From Rotaria macrura (Eukaryota > Rotifera > Eurotatoria > Philodinida > Philodinidae), in assembly GCA_900239685.1 (NCBI GenBank), contig OENT01000619.1, positions 1 to 64,000 of the forward strand: a DNA stretch of 64,000 bases, given 5' to 3'. The notes under the pieces are model-generated. The model made no database searches. It saw nothing but the letters and a program-made list of their open reading frames with translations, and was not told where the DNA came from. Below, piece after piece: positions 10,875 through 24,601 of this stretch. Within the stretch, counting starts at the first letter, position 1. Each line of letters opens with the position of its first letter. Made by a program: the position numbers and the translations under genes.

Positions 10875-13800
10875 CTAAAGAACATGATTAATCGAACACA
10901 TAGCGATTATGTTAGAATGTCTTCATGAAGAAAGGAAAAGTTCAGAAAGACGAACTGCATTGACGTAACAATAAAAATGAGTTGAAGAATGATTTTGAAA
11001 ATATTGTATATTATACTTCTTCATAAGTTGTACGTGTCGAGTATTCTATGAAATAATAATGACATGAGGAATCTTTCTATTCAAGAATGAATCAAACAGC
11101 TGCAGCATGTTATCAATTGAAGGTAGATACAATCAGTCTGACGCATAAGTGGATGATGTTAAGTAGAAGAACGGTGCTGTATTTATTGTGTATGTATACC
11201 ACTATGCGTCATTGTGGTTGTGCAATTTCACTACAAGGAAAAATAGAACGGAAGAAAGACAAAAGTTGTTTTCAGAAACAGAACGAGAAAAGAAAATAGC
11301 TCTTTGTTTCTTTACCGAAAAAAATATTTGTTGATAAATTAGTCACGTGCAATGATAGAAGATAACGCAGTAAAACGCTTCTTTGGTTCCATCGATTTTA
11401 TTTAAGTTAATTCACAGAAATACTCATCTTCTACCTTCTATTTGTTTTTTTCTGCCAACGAACGAGAGAAAACATATGTACGTTTGCATATATAATGATT
11501 AATGTCAACATTTGAAATAATTGACAAATCCTGACTTCGTAATCTAGATGACTCGCTTGACTATGTTGATGATTGAGGGAAGTTTGAAAATTGAAAAAAA
11601 ATACTATAACTATTAAAAATACTAATTGAAACACTAAGTACTTTCAAAAGTGATCAGAGAACATAACTGAAATAAAATAGTGATACAATGGTGAGAAAGT
11701 AGTTTCACTTTTTATGCATTTACATCTGATTTCGTTGTAAAATTGTAAGTTAAATACGATACGAATTTTATTGTCTCAATTCAAGTGCTATTTGGCACTG
11801 TGTCATAGATTCAATTAATCAAATATGTTGGCTAGTCTCTAATACAGAGTAACGCTTTTTCAATGTAAATTCTGTAAGCACAGTTCTTAATGGAAGCAAT
11901 AGCATAATTACATACTACTAGTTTACATGCTTGTAGAAGAAACAAATAAATCTTTTTTTTCTATTTATCTCAATCTTTTTTATTATGTTTAGAAAAGTAA
12001 AATTTTTTGTTTTCTCCTGATAGCACTTATTTGCTGTTTGAATAGTTTGAAACTCGCATGAATCTTTAAATGATGATGTTTGTTTGAAAACCAGAAAACC
12101 ATAAGAAAATAATGACTGATGTTACAAGCAAGAAGTTAAGCATTTTCGAAGAGACAACGAAGTGGAATGGGAACAGTATTTACGTCGGTACCGTATTCAC
12201 TGATGAAGAATATCTTTCGACTGATCTATTGCTCTACTGTCGAGTCGATGTGACGTATGCATATTCGAATGAGTTGTATTTAAAGCTTTTCTAAAATTAT
12301 TTTCAATTGCACCTGGAAACTTCATGCATGGTGTGATGCTAACAAGAATCATTTAATCTGGTGAAAGCTTCGAATCTTTTGATGTATTGTTATTTTCAAA
12401 TAAGAATATCGAATGTCTTAGTTCGTTTAAGCCATATGAAAGATTAGTCCCAACCGTAGCAATATTTTAATATCACAACAACATCAACGGATTAGTTCTA
12501 CAATAATCGTAATAGTCGATTTTTGGTGAAGCCTTCTTATGTTATAAAAAATTATAGTCAAAATTTGAAAAATCATTTTTCTCGATGTTGCTATGTGTTA
12601 TCCGACCATCTAATTTACAAAAGAAAATACAGTAAACTTGCAACCCTATTGTAGCAATCGTTTAAAAAATTATGCAGTGAGATAGTTCAGCAAATTTAAA
12701 ATTCGGTTGCAATCTTGGTAGTAGATATAATTAGAAATCAGAATGTTGAGGGAGCTAATCATCAGTCATTATAATAAAATCTTCATGATCTAGTATTGTC
12801 TCGATACCAAGTGAAACATCTGAACATGAATCGATGTTTAACCTCAAATTTAATCCGTATCATTCTTCAAAACATACATCTATCACAATTATCTAAATAT
12901 TTGCCTGACGAGTTCATTTATAACGTGCGTTGCAAAAGAAGTGGAAAACATCTCAAATACCGTTAGACTAGATTGCAGACCTTCAACCCACCCAAGGTTT
13001 TTTTAATCAAGAGAACAATGTCTAAACAACACATTTTGTACCAGACATATTTTGCCAGAATGAATATGAAAACGAGAAAAAGCCAAAAATCGAATACCTC
13101 ACAAAACATCCGTGCAACTTCACCGTCCGATAACGTCACTTTCTATTTTTATTGATTTCTTTTGAATAGTGAAAGAGAATGGAAAAACCATGTTGAATAA
13201 TGATTTTTGTAGCATAAAGCATGATCTTTCCAATAGTGTATTGGAAGTTAAATTCTTCATAGTTTTGATACCGAAATATTACTTTTTCTGAAATTGATTG
13301 AAAACTTGGGTTGTTCTCATTTTGTGACCGCCTTGCAATGGTTAAAATCGTTTTTGGCATTAATTTCTTGTTCAGATTCTAAGATTTGACATATTCCAAA
13401 TAAATAAAGTAAAAAAAATTGAGTTTATGCATGTTTCCTCTAGAGATAATGACTGATATTCTTGCAGGCTGACGGTTCTTATTAAAAAGTCGAATTTGAC
13501 AAAAATTTAATTTTTTCAATCTTTCACTAAAGAGTCAAGAACGGATTTAAAAGTTTATAACAAAATTGAAATCGATAGAGTTTTTATGTTTTATATTTTT
13601 GTGTAGTTGTTTTTAAAGATCTGGTCGATGTAACCTGATAGTATTGAGAAAGACAGATTTTTGCTAGTTTCAGGAGCACTTTTTAGAGATATTTGGTTTG
13701 GAGCTTATCCTTGTGATCATATTTGTCCAGACAAAATATGTCTGAAACAAAAATTTTCACTTCAGACATTGCTCTTTTCATCAAAAAAAAACAGATTGCC

Positions 13801-14248
13801 ACGATTAGAAATCGTCGACATGATCTAACAGTGTTTGACACTTTTTCCATTTCTTTCGTAACGCATTTCAGTTCATAGTACAAAAATGTGAGTGGTATTT
13901 ACTATCCCAAAGTACTCTGATAAATCTTCATGAAAAATCTTGTTTTCATGAATTATTGGGATACTCCACATTGTCTTGTGGAAAGAATGCGTTCTTAATT
14001 TCATCACGTTCAAAATGTAGTATTTATTGATTTGATCATCAAATTATTTGACGACAGATATCATTAGATGTTACTACATGAAGGATCCTATATGGCTTTC
14101 GTAGTTATAATAATAAATATTTTCCAACGAGTTAGCAGTGATGGATTGGATTACTGAAACAATCATTTACAAAATTCATAATTGAATTTATGAGCAATTG
14201 TAAGGGTTTTACCTTACAAGAATATCGAGCCATATCCAGGGTAATAAA
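10875..14248. other. Gene-free stretch
   Basis: AT-rich sequence holding only short frames. The frames at 12112-12294 and 13683-13883 start with ATG but show no homology or splice partners. I see no RNA gene. Confidence 0.45.
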
Positions 14249-14790
14249 AATTCTCCGAAGCTGAGATCGAAGCGGCCGAAAAATTTGATTGGTTCTTCAT
14301 GAATATTTATCGTAGGAGATGGCACTTCTGTATTGCACTTGCCTTGTGGATAGAATATATATAGAGCTAAATAACAATGACTATAGTAACTAAATTAATA
14401 TAGGGATTCATTTTGGTAAAATCTCAATGTAAATCAACTCACAATAGATAGGAACATATCTTGTTTTAGATGATTTGACTTATCCTTCGCAGATAAGTCA
14501 TCTTATCCTCTGACTGAAGTCAGTCGTTGAGGAATATGTAGGAATATTTTATTTCAGAATTCAGGAAATAGAATTAATATTGATAAAAATGAGGTCGTAA
14601 TATGCTTCAAAGATTTAGAACATTTTGCGTCGATCTATTATGTCATTAATTATTCTAAAATATATTCCGTCTTTTTTAGTAAATTAACGATAAAACATGG
14701 ATTTGGAGTTATTGTTTCTGCAGGATCAAGAAAGGACCAATTCAGATTTTTCGGCTGCTTCGATCTTCGGTTTCAAATCCGGCGAATTAT
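14249..14790. repeat. Inverted repeat, ~45-bp arms, possible MITE
   Basis: The left arm (14249-14296) read in reverse complement gives AACCAATCAAATTTTTCGGC then CGCTTCGATCTCAGCTTCGG. The right arm (14734-14790) reads GACCAATTCAGATTTTTCGG then CTGCTTCGATCTTCGGTTTC. The arms are about 80% alike and face each other across about 440 bp of AT-rich sequence. This suggests terminal inverted repeats of a small transposon. I did not find a clear target-site duplication. Confidence 0.5.
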
Positions 14791-15116
14791 ATTGTTGAAC
14801 GATTTCAAGATTATACAGAAATTGATGCCACGACTTTGATAATCAACCGTAAGTCTTATCACAACTTTTGATGCCAGCTGAGAGTAAAGTTGAAACAATT
14901 TAAAATTCATTCTTCTTCAAAAATTGTTGAACACATCTATGCTATATATGCAAAGGAGATGAATCAAATTATTGAGATATTTTATGTCAGCCATCGATTT
15001 ATTTTATCTCGAAATTTCATACAAAAAAAAGTATGAACAAAAATAAAGGATATCAAGTTTTGGTTAAAATATTGATCAGAAAACGGAAAATAAATTCAAG
15101 GATATGTCTAGACAAT

Positions 15117-18100
15117 TTAGTTCGTTTTTTTATTCATAGACAATTGATCATCAACGATTCGTTGTACAATATTTTGAATTTTTTCTCTATGTTTATTTCT
15201 TGGTAAGTTCGTACCATTTTCATCAGTAAGTTGTTGAGGATCAACAAGAACATTGATTCGAAGAAAATTCGGTTCTGCAGATTTGCAAAAATAACCGTAA
15301 GCGGTTGAAAATGGATACATATTATTGGGTGTTCTCGTTAGTCGATCACAAACATTTGTATAAAGATCAAAAAGTTGTTCACAAGTTAATTCCTGTGTAA
15401 TTGATATATTAGCTTTAGTTTCATAATTTGGTCTATCTAATATGGCCATAGTTTCAGGTGAACTTCGTCCACCTCGACGAAGATTCCAATCACGTTGTTT
15501 ATATTCTTTGGTTTTGGTCACAAAAATATCACCAGCATAGATGCCATTCTTGTATGAAAACGGCTCAGCTTCAATGGAAACCATACGTGCATAAATTTCA
15601 AACATATTCTGCCAATCCGAAGGTTGATCACCCATCTGACTGGCATTTGCTGCTGTCCATTGCTCAATATATTGACCTCGTGCATCAGTTCCGCATAGAT
15701 TGATTGAAGTCGGATAAAATATTGAATCTAATACAAAACCACATACGGTGTAATCAGCATCTATTTCACCTGGTCGTCTCTGTGCTTCGATAAATTCTTC
15801 AATGACAGCATGTGATGGCAGATGATCTTCGACAACGTTTTTTTGAATGTAATTTATTAGATAATCGATACGTACATCAACAGTTTGTGTCCAATCGTAG
15901 AGAAGAGGATTTTCAACCGGTGAAACACAAGACCAACCGCCTGCTCCTAAAGCATCCAATTTAAGAAATAGTTTTTCGTATTTATATTCAACATGTAAAT
16001 GATCAATAGCCAATACAATGGACCGAGAGAAACGAGCCACATTTTCTGGAACATTTATTGTATCTGACGATGATAGACGTGCCATTGCTGCCACATATGC
16101 ATCATATTCATCGATCAATGATCCATCTACAAAAACCATCTATTAAATAGAGAAAAATACCATAAAGTTAAACTCGAAAAATATTTTTTAACTACGTACA
16201 TGATCATTTTTCTACATTATTCCTATATAAATAGTCATTTTTGAATCATGTTAATAATGTCAGAATACTCATACAAGACATGTAACTGTGATTTCGATAT
16301 TCTATCTACTCTAATAAAAGGGATATGAAGGAAAATAAAACGTGCAAAACTGATTTTCTTTATTGAGTAAAAATGCGAACTTTGATGACACGAATATAAA
16401 AAGATATTCTTTCATCATTTATAATTTTCAATGATAGTTCGTTGTTTGTTTTTGTTTTTTCATTTAGAAGATGTCTTTTAAATAAGGTTCCCACTCGAGA
16501 ATATTCTTCATGATTTATCTAGTGAATAGCATGAGAATACGATGACGAAGCCTAAAGCCATAGTGTGTCTGATCAAGTGACATATTCATAGAAAGCAGAG
16601 GTCCTTCCATTGCTCGACTCTGGACGAATTCGATCAAATGTATAGAAAGAAAACTTACAATTAAATGAGGTAGATGATCAAATCCATTTTTACGTAAGAG
16701 AAAGTTATGTTTGGCCTTGTCGATCGTTGCTATATCGGGTAGAACGATATTAGTATAATGTGCTAGTTCTCGTCGATGTAGTTCCATTGTTTCGAAAGGA
16801 AAGACAAACGAACATACTGCATCACGGGTTATGACTTGAAAATGACGTTTAAATTCTTCAACATGAAAGTCATCGGTAAACGGTATCAGAGAAGTGTGAC
16901 ATTGTTTACAAAAACGGGTATATTCTGCTGGATCTTGTTGATAGAGAGAAAGAACATCCCGACCTTGTTGAATGATACGCACTGGAATTAACTTGTTTAG
17001 ACGTTTTTCAAAATTTTGTTTTAGAGCAAGATATTCGCGTAGTTCAATTGGATTAGGTGGTGCATAAACAACAATTGTCACACCTTGTTCAAAACCCGTA
17101 GCAAGCCAAAGAGCTGGCAATAAAGATCTATCGGAACCCTAAAGAAAAATCCGTAAATCGTTTCTCATAAACAATTATTCAGTCATTAAAATGTATTATT
17201 TTGCAAAAAATACAAGTATCATAAAAATGCTGTAGTCTTCTGAAAAATTGATAAATGATTGAAAATAAGTTTTATATCCATGTTTTTCAAGATACGATGT
17301 TGGTTAGACATGAGCCGAATCAATAATGTTCGATCGGGATCAAATTGTGAGTTCCTCTGCTTTAACTTAACATGTATGTAAAACCCATCAATTAACAGTA
17401 TCCATTTGTTAACTCTTACAAATCGAATGGGATTTTTCTTGTAATAGAAGAAACACAACCATAAAAATAGAGTTAATGGATTCTCCATACGTCAATATTA
17501 TAGCTAAAACGAACTACATTGCTCCTCATCTAGAGTCACATAACGTACTTTAGCAGAAATATTTGACCTTGTAGTAGCGTGACAAAAAAAGAATTTCAAT
17601 TTGAAAATATCGCTTCTAAGAAGTTTACATGATCCTTAAATTACCAGTCAAAACGAATTTTGTCTTGTTGAGAGAGTGTGGATGTAGAAAAAACAATCGA
17701 TAAAATTGTGCAAAAAATTTACGAAAATTCTGTTCCTCTTCAACGTGCTTTAATTCCATTAGTAAACAGCAGTTGTTGTCGAAAGTTTCAGTATAATTAA
17801 AATAGTGTATCAACTATTTAAAACAAAACATTTGAGTCAAATTTCTGTTGTTTCGATTTTTTTATGAAGTCGAATTTGTCATACAATGAACATTTTCTTG
17901 ATGATAATATCCTGCGTTAATGGAATAGTTCGAAATTTAGGAGATGGTTTCATCAGGTACTTTGATGCTATTCTGTACAATATTGCTGAAAAATTCAAAG
18001 CCACACTTTATGTACATGAATGGATAAGAAGAACTTCAGAATAGAATAGTAATATTTCAAAACTCATGAGTCGTGAAAGACCTACCGTCTGATCTAAGAG

Positions 18101-19014
18101 TTACTTGCAAATTACAAGTTCATCTGTGCATGATCACTAAGGTTAAATTAGTTCAGAAAACTGTTGGCTTTTTCATATAAACTCTTGTGGTGGACTTTAT
18201 TGAACTAATTCTAATGTCTCTTGCAAGGAACATTCGCTTTTAAGTTTTAACAATCCAAAGGAGCGGTTATAATTCCTTTTTATTATAGACGGGGTAAAAT
18301 AATGAGAATTTTTCTGATCCATATCAATTATCTTTTCTAATACTTCCACTTTTTCCATCCTTATAGTCTTCAGTTCGGTCCTATCAGTAAAAATATAATA
18401 CAAAACAGATTATTAGCCGTACGAGCGAAGAAAACAAAACAGAACCCGCAGCCAAAGTGATTTATTTAGCATAATTAATGACAAAAACATTTCTGCAGAA
18501 TAGAAGTGGAAAAGCCAAAAACAATTGACACTAAGCCAGTTGCTTCATAACTAAGCTTGATATGACAGCTTCGAAAGTGAAATTTTCAATAGTAGAGTTT
18601 CTTTTAATGAAATGCACCATTATAAACACTGTTTTCTTTCAAAAATCTAAAGTTCCTGAGTGCGTCAGCGTCGTTAGAGAAGAGAAACCAACCAAGAATG
18701 AATTGCATTTCTAATTCTAAGTGAAATTTTTGTAGAAAAATCTTTTAATTTTCGTCCTATGTTGGAAATGATAAGTTTATATTAAGGTTCGGGATACATT
18801 ATATTACCTGAACGGCAAAAAAACTAGTAGCTCTTTCCGATTTCGATACTGTAAGTGCCACGTCGTCCAAAATAACCAGATGTTGAGCTTTGAAAGTAGA
18901 AGCTATTCGACAAGCTAACTCTACACGATACTCAAATTGACAAGGATGTTTTAAACCATATTCTTGAAATTCCATAGCAGAAAGTTTCGATAAATTCATC
19001 TCATTATTCGCCAT
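15117..19014 (-). CDS. ATP-grasp ligase-like protein (PGM1-type), 569 aa
   Basis: Three phase-0 exons: 19014-18808 (donor CAG|GTAATA), 17138-16659 (acceptor TTCTTTAG, donor ATT|GTAAGT) and 16139-15117. ATP-grasp features lie in the third exon: LFLKLDALGAGG (Lys about residue 289 and Gly-rich loop 295-298), VIEEFIEA (Glu pair about 343-344) and DWNLRRGGRSSPE (about 446-458). The last matches the 'E.NLR.GGttHP' metal-binding signature of PGM1-like peptide or amino-acid ligases. Such enzymes join a carboxylate to an amine using ATP. The substrate cannot be told here, and no biosynthetic partner genes are adjacent. The first 230 residues would be the pre-ATP-grasp domain. Intron 1 is unusually long (1,669 nt). 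The microbial family type suggests horizontal acquisition followed by intron gain, which is inference. Confidence 0.7.
17139..18807 (-). other. Long intron 1 of the ATP-grasp gene
   Basis: A 1,669-nt intron between phase-0 splice sites, against 519 nt for the second intron and 50-80 nt for most introns in the window. It contains minus-strand open frames (17219-17488, 17625-17813, 18197-18403) with no recognisable domain. They may be chance, or one may be a skipped exon or nested gene. Confidence 0.5.
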
Positions 19015-19885
19015 GATTATGGGTATGATAAAAATAGTGAGCTTCTTGTGGATAGGAAAAAGAATAATGCTGATGTGATTGACGATAGCTGGCTATTCTT
19101 TTTCTTTTCTGCGTTACCAATCTTGGACCCTTTTTATGAATCATCGAAGGGTAAGTTGATGGTGTGTGCTCTCTTGCACACACTCTCTCTATTTCAATTC
19201 TTTATTTAATTCCTCAGGAACATTTTTCTTGATCCTATCGTTGTAAAAAGTTTTAAAAAAAATTTGTTTTTAGGTATGCATCTAATGTTTTTGATGTTTC
19301 TTCTTTGTTTCCTTTTCTTCCTATAGACATCTTTCAAAATACTATTGATAGGTTCTGTATCCATCCGCTACTCTTTATTGGCCCCATATCCTTTTATGGG
19401 CATCTTTCGTGTGTTCCTCTTTTGGATTGTATTTCTTCCTGATTTAGATAAAAGGTGTTTGCCTTCTATGTACAAAGAACAATTGATGATATGAATAAAA
19501 GATGGTTCTATCCTAACTGATGTCTCTTGTACTAGAAATCCTTACAATGAAGTTTAGTAAGATGAAGAATAATCAAAAGAAACGAAACAAAAATTCATCT
19601 ATTTTGAATGCATATAAGCTAGGAAGATTTTAAATATTTTTCTTTTTGTATTTAAATCTTTTCGAAAAAAACAATTCACAGAACTAAAACTCATTATCAG
19701 ATATATCTTATGAAAATAACTCCTTGATTTAGAAAATCATCCATTTTCTAGCATTGCAATTATTTGAAGTACTCAATTAAATTGGAATCACAGATATTGT
19801 TGACTTTTGTTTGTGACAAAAAATACTTTCATGTATGTTATTGTGAGATGTGCACAATTTGATATTATGGTCTAATCTCGTAAAG
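19015..19885. other. Gene-free stretch upstream of the ATP-grasp gene
   Basis: AT-rich with pyrimidine-rich patches such as the CTCTTGCACACACTCTCTCT run near 19,170-19,190. It probably includes the promoter of the ATP-grasp gene. No coding signal. Confidence 0.4.
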
Positions 19886-19887
19886 TA

Positions 19888-20843
19888 CCCTAGCAGTCAA
19901 AATTCCGCAAAAAAACGCGTTAAAACAATGCCTTTTATTTTTCTCGGTCAACGCGTTCCACACAGTCAAAAATTTCTGAATTTTCATGTTTTAACACGTT
20001 ATAAACTGACGCATCCTCTAGCATTCAGAAATGTGAAATTAAACCGTCTAAATGCGTTTCTGATTTCTGAGCGTTGAAACGCGTTTGGTGAAAGAAAAAA
20101 AAATTCGTCGAGACGTATTAAGTTTGTATTTACTTCATTATTGAGAATGCATTTTAACGAGTTGCTCTATGTGCTACTTTAGATTCGACCAAAGCATCTT
20201 ATAATTAGAAGACAGTCAACTTACGATAAGACTAGACTTTCGCGTTACTTGATATCTTAAAATTTACTACTGATATTAAACGAACATTCCTGGAAACCAA
20301 TTTCTACAAGTACAACTCTTAACGAATATTTAGTCGATATTTTATTGTTTCATTGAATAATCAGTGTTTTTCATTGAGTTTCAGTTAATATCTATCAATA
20401 ATTTTTAAAATATATATATATATTTATAAATATTTAGTTTAAAGATTTTAGAAGCATCAGCTTCCGCCTTTTAGAATTTTTAATTAAAATGAAATATAAC
20501 GCAACAAAATGGCAACTTCACGGGTGTCGACACATCGTTGCTCTTCCTCGTTTAAGATTTTCGTGAAGTGGTGTGACAAAGGAACGAATAGGACAGTAAT
20601 ACTGGACGAGCTGAGTTACAGTTTATCTGGATCTATACCATAGGTTAACTCTACTGTTAAAATGCATTGATTTCTGAAAATTCATCTATTAGATGCGTGA
20701 AAATGCGTTATGGCCAGATCAACTCGTTTATACGCGTTGTCTTCTTTTTCCTTTGAACTGAATGACTTAAACGCGTTCTTTCTCTGACTTTTTTTCCTTC
20801 AATGCATTAAAATACCGTTTTGGCGTTTTTGTGATTGCGTGGG
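19888..20843. mobile_element. Candidate TA-flanked non-autonomous DNA element rich in AACGCGTT
   Basis: The stretch is bounded by TA|CCCTAGCAGTCAAAA on the left and, on the right, a sequence whose reverse complement reads CCCACGCAATCACAAAAACG|TA-side, so both ends read TA-CCC..GCA.TCA. Copies and near-copies of the octamer AACGCGTT (also AATGCGTT and AATGCATT) occur only in its two flanks (about 19,910-20,090 and 20,660-20,820), in roughly mirror arrangement. The interior is AT-rich with no transposase. A TA duplication and CCC ends are compatible with a Tc1/mariner-type MITE. End identity is imperfect, so the boundary is a proposal. Confidence 0.5.
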
Positions 20844-20845
20844 TA

Positions 20846-23800
20846 GTGTATATCTCTTCTAGTGAAAAAAATAGAAAAATATCAAACAATATTGATTATC
20901 ACTGATAAAATATAGTTTCTAGTAGTATTATATTCTGACCTAATAATCAGACTTTCAGCATATTCATTTAGCCATATAATAAGATACCAATGATTGAAGT
21001 TTAAATAATTGAAAGAATTAGACAAGTCTCACGATAAAATGCAAACACGAATCACAACACATATTTTTTTCTGTTTGCATCTGCTTGTCCTTTTCACTTT
21101 TGTCATTTTTGAAAAAAATATAATTGTAAACAGAACAATGAGTCCTTTTTTTCATTTTCCTTTCTGTAAAAACCACTCTTGTTTCAAAAAAAACTAAATT
21201 AGAAGAAAAAAGATGTTGATTGTAAGAGGTTTGTTTTTATGTGTTTCTAATTGGCTTTCTTTTTCATATGCTGAACTAGCTTTGTATTTGTTTTCAAAGT
21301 AAGGAAATGAAAAAAAACGTTTTAGTTTTCGAATATTGCATCCTCTGGATTCCATTGTTGTCTACTTTGATTACTTAAAATTACTGTCTGGTGTCTATCC
21401 AGGGTGAGAGCATTATTGCTAAAGTTAAATGTGGCATAAACTCTTCGACTGAGTGAGAAAAATAAAGCATGAAAGAAAACAATGTATGTCGTATGATATT
21501 TTTCTGTAGGGTTTCGTTTTTTCTTCCAGTCTTATGAGAAGTACAAAAAAATACCTATAGAATGCAATACTTTCAAATGGTAGCTAAACACGAGTTCATT
21601 TTACTTGATATTTCAAAGTAGCTGTCGTTTCTACTCACATCAAACACGCTGTTTTGTCAGAGATGATTCAATTCTATTCGTAGAAAATCGCTAGTTTAAA
21701 AAAGCAAGAAAATAAAACTGTTCCGATTTTACTAACGCCCAAACAGTTCATATTTTTATTTGCACTTGAAATGCAGGATTACCAGTTATACTTTATATTC
21801 TAACATGCTATTATAAGACACGATATGTAATATAACTATATTTGATTAAAGTTATTTATATTTAAAACAACAAGAAATTCTTTTCTCAAATAAACTTTCC
21901 GTGCAAATTCCGACTCATTCTAGCAGTAATATTTCCGTTGATCAAGAACTTTGAAACTCTTTGCATTCTCTCATGAAAGGTATACTTCACTTCGATTTAT
22001 TCTGTAGGCAATATGTTTATTTTATAAAAGTTAAAAATTACAACAAACAAAAGTAATTCGATCAACAAACGTCTGCATGCTTGCTATGCTTTTTTTCGAG
22101 AAGGTGAGAGCAGCAAGTATTGCCAATCGACCTTGTAATCATAATAACATTATCATTAATTATATTGATCAATATTCGCTGATATACATGTCCTATCAAT
22201 TAGTTGTTGAAAATATAAAATATATCGACTGAATTCTACTCTAACGTTCATCAAATACTTGCTTAATAAATATAGAATCTTTGAATCATGTTAGTTTTGA
22301 TTAGAAATTATATCTGAAAGTTAGTTAAACAAATGTTCAGCATTTAGAAAAAAAAAACTTATCGATGTAATATGGTGCAGTTGATAATTACGAATCGACA
22401 CTATTGTTTCTTTTTATTTGTTGATATAATTGAACGAAAGATTTTGAACGAAAAAATTCGACTACATTGTGTCATGTCTCTGCTCTTCTCGTTGCGACAT
22501 TTAGTTCGAAGTAAAAGAAATCAAACATTTGAATGCGACGAGAATTCAATAACACCTGAGAACTCATTTTCTTTTTTTCGTTTCACAGTGTACAAAATCC
22601 ATTGTTATCTAAGCAAACCTACTTCGATAGAAAAACTAGATCAATCAACTTGAACCATTCGAAAATATAATGATGAATATATAGTCGTTCACGGACAAGA
22701 AAATAACTTTTATTACTAATGGATATGTGTAATTAGTTTTTTCATTTGTCAAAGTAAGATTTTTAACTAGTTCCTTTGACTTGTTTAACATGACGGAAGC
22801 GAGAAAAAAAAACCTTCCAACGAATCACTGACGATGACCTATTCAAATCTCATGATAAACTTAAACCTTACTTTTTAATTTCTTCTAGCTGTATTGTGTT
22901 CGAGAATTAACATAGAATAGGGATCAACTGAATCTATACTAATGATGGTAGATCAATAGAAAATTCTCCGTACAAAGTTACTCTCAAATAAGCAATGTCT
23001 ACACACTTTGAATATATATGTATATAGTCTAATCGATGTCTTTGTACAGATTTAGTAGACTATAGTTGGAACAAAGCCGATCAGTTATTGTATAATATGA
23101 ATCTAATGTCATTCTATATTGAAGCCTATTTAAATTTTTACTGAGATTGATCATTCTTTCATTATTATTGACACGATTAGTTTGCTAGAGCTTAGTTCCA
23201 CATACTATGATTTTCTAATAAAATACTACACTATCTGGTGGTCGCTTTCGTGACATAACTTGAGTAATAATTTTAATAATAACTTGAAAGCAATGAAGAT
23301 AATAAAAACAAAGAATGGTATCTTCGGGTGCCATCGAAAGAAGTCATTGTTCAAGATTCCGTTCCTGTATTTCAGCCTTTTTTTGTCATTAATGCCCAGC
23401 ACCGTTATCTTTCAATACAGTCAGACGTGTTGATAAGAATAATATCAAGACTTCGATCGCCATAGAACTATATGATCAAGACATGGTCAAATGGGAATAT
23501 GTATGAAAGAATGTATATATTGACTGTTATTCTTGTTTAGTCTGATTATATAAGTTACTTTTTATTCTAGTTAAATTATCTTAATTTTCTCACTGAGAAC
23601 TGAGAAGACCAATATATTGTTTTTTTTTCGTAAATTTTAATAAACTTGAAACAAAAATTGAAGCATTCATTTCTGTTTAGATAACAATATCAAGTTCAAA
23701 TCATTCAAACATACTGAAAGAATGTGGTTATACTTAGAATAGATTATATCATGTCACGCAGAGTCATGTCGAATCGACACTAAAGCTGTTCCATGATCTT

Positions 23801-24601
23801 CTTTTTTTTGCAGTTCTTATTAAAACAACGTATTGTTCTATGGCATATCAAGCATGCAAACGGTTTAAATATTAGTAAAATTTATTTTCCATTGATTTAG
23901 TTATACATGTAAACTACAGATATCTACTTGATAAGTAAACATATATTGCATAAAGATTTTCTTCCTCATACGTTTCGAATAGTTGACATAGAATAGTCGA
24001 CCATGAAAAAAATAAGTGTGAAGCAATTTGAAACATCGTAGAAACAATGTGAGTACTTATTCTACATACACATCTACCTGATTTTCATTGTCCACATAGC
24101 ATAATAATTCTTCGGAGAAAATTTCCTTGTAATTACTCTAAGTAAATCGATAAACTAGAGTTCGAATCCAGCAATCAAAGTCGTAGAGCATATTTCTGTT
24201 AGACAACGAGGTGAAACATTATACTAATTGTTTTCTCATTACACGAGGTTTATTTTATTCTATTTATTTTGAACACTACATTTCATTTATATTCGATTAA
24301 TAGAAAGCAAAACATGAATAAATCGACCGAAAAAAAACAAAGATAAACTGACTCAATTCTTGCTATCGATCAAGAGAATGTCAAACTTCAGATAATTCTA
24401 TTGAACATGATTGCCCATCTAGTAATTATTCTTGATACAATTGCTTATATGTTCATTCTAACAAATTAAAAAGAAAACACTGTTAATCCAAGCAGTTTAT
24501 TTTTACAGTATATGTTTATTTTTAAATAAAAAAGACATCGTTTTTTCATGATTAATATGTTCGTTGGCATGTTCTTTTTTTCCCTCAATATCAAATTAAA
24601 A
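20846..24601. other. Gene-free stretch
   Basis: About 3.7 kb of AT-rich DNA. The longest frame (22372-22653, plus) has no family signature and uses codons no differently from its noncoding surroundings. I see no gene, RNA or mobile element here. Confidence 0.5.

Noticed and set aside
12112-12294. 60-codon frame MTDVTSKKLSIFEETTKW...
   Set aside because: It begins with ATG and has a protein-like composition, but it is short, isolated and unrecognised.
22372-22653. 93-codon plus-strand open frame
   Set aside because: No motif or splice partner, and composition like the surrounding AT-rich DNA; a frame of this length is expected by chance in 64 kb.
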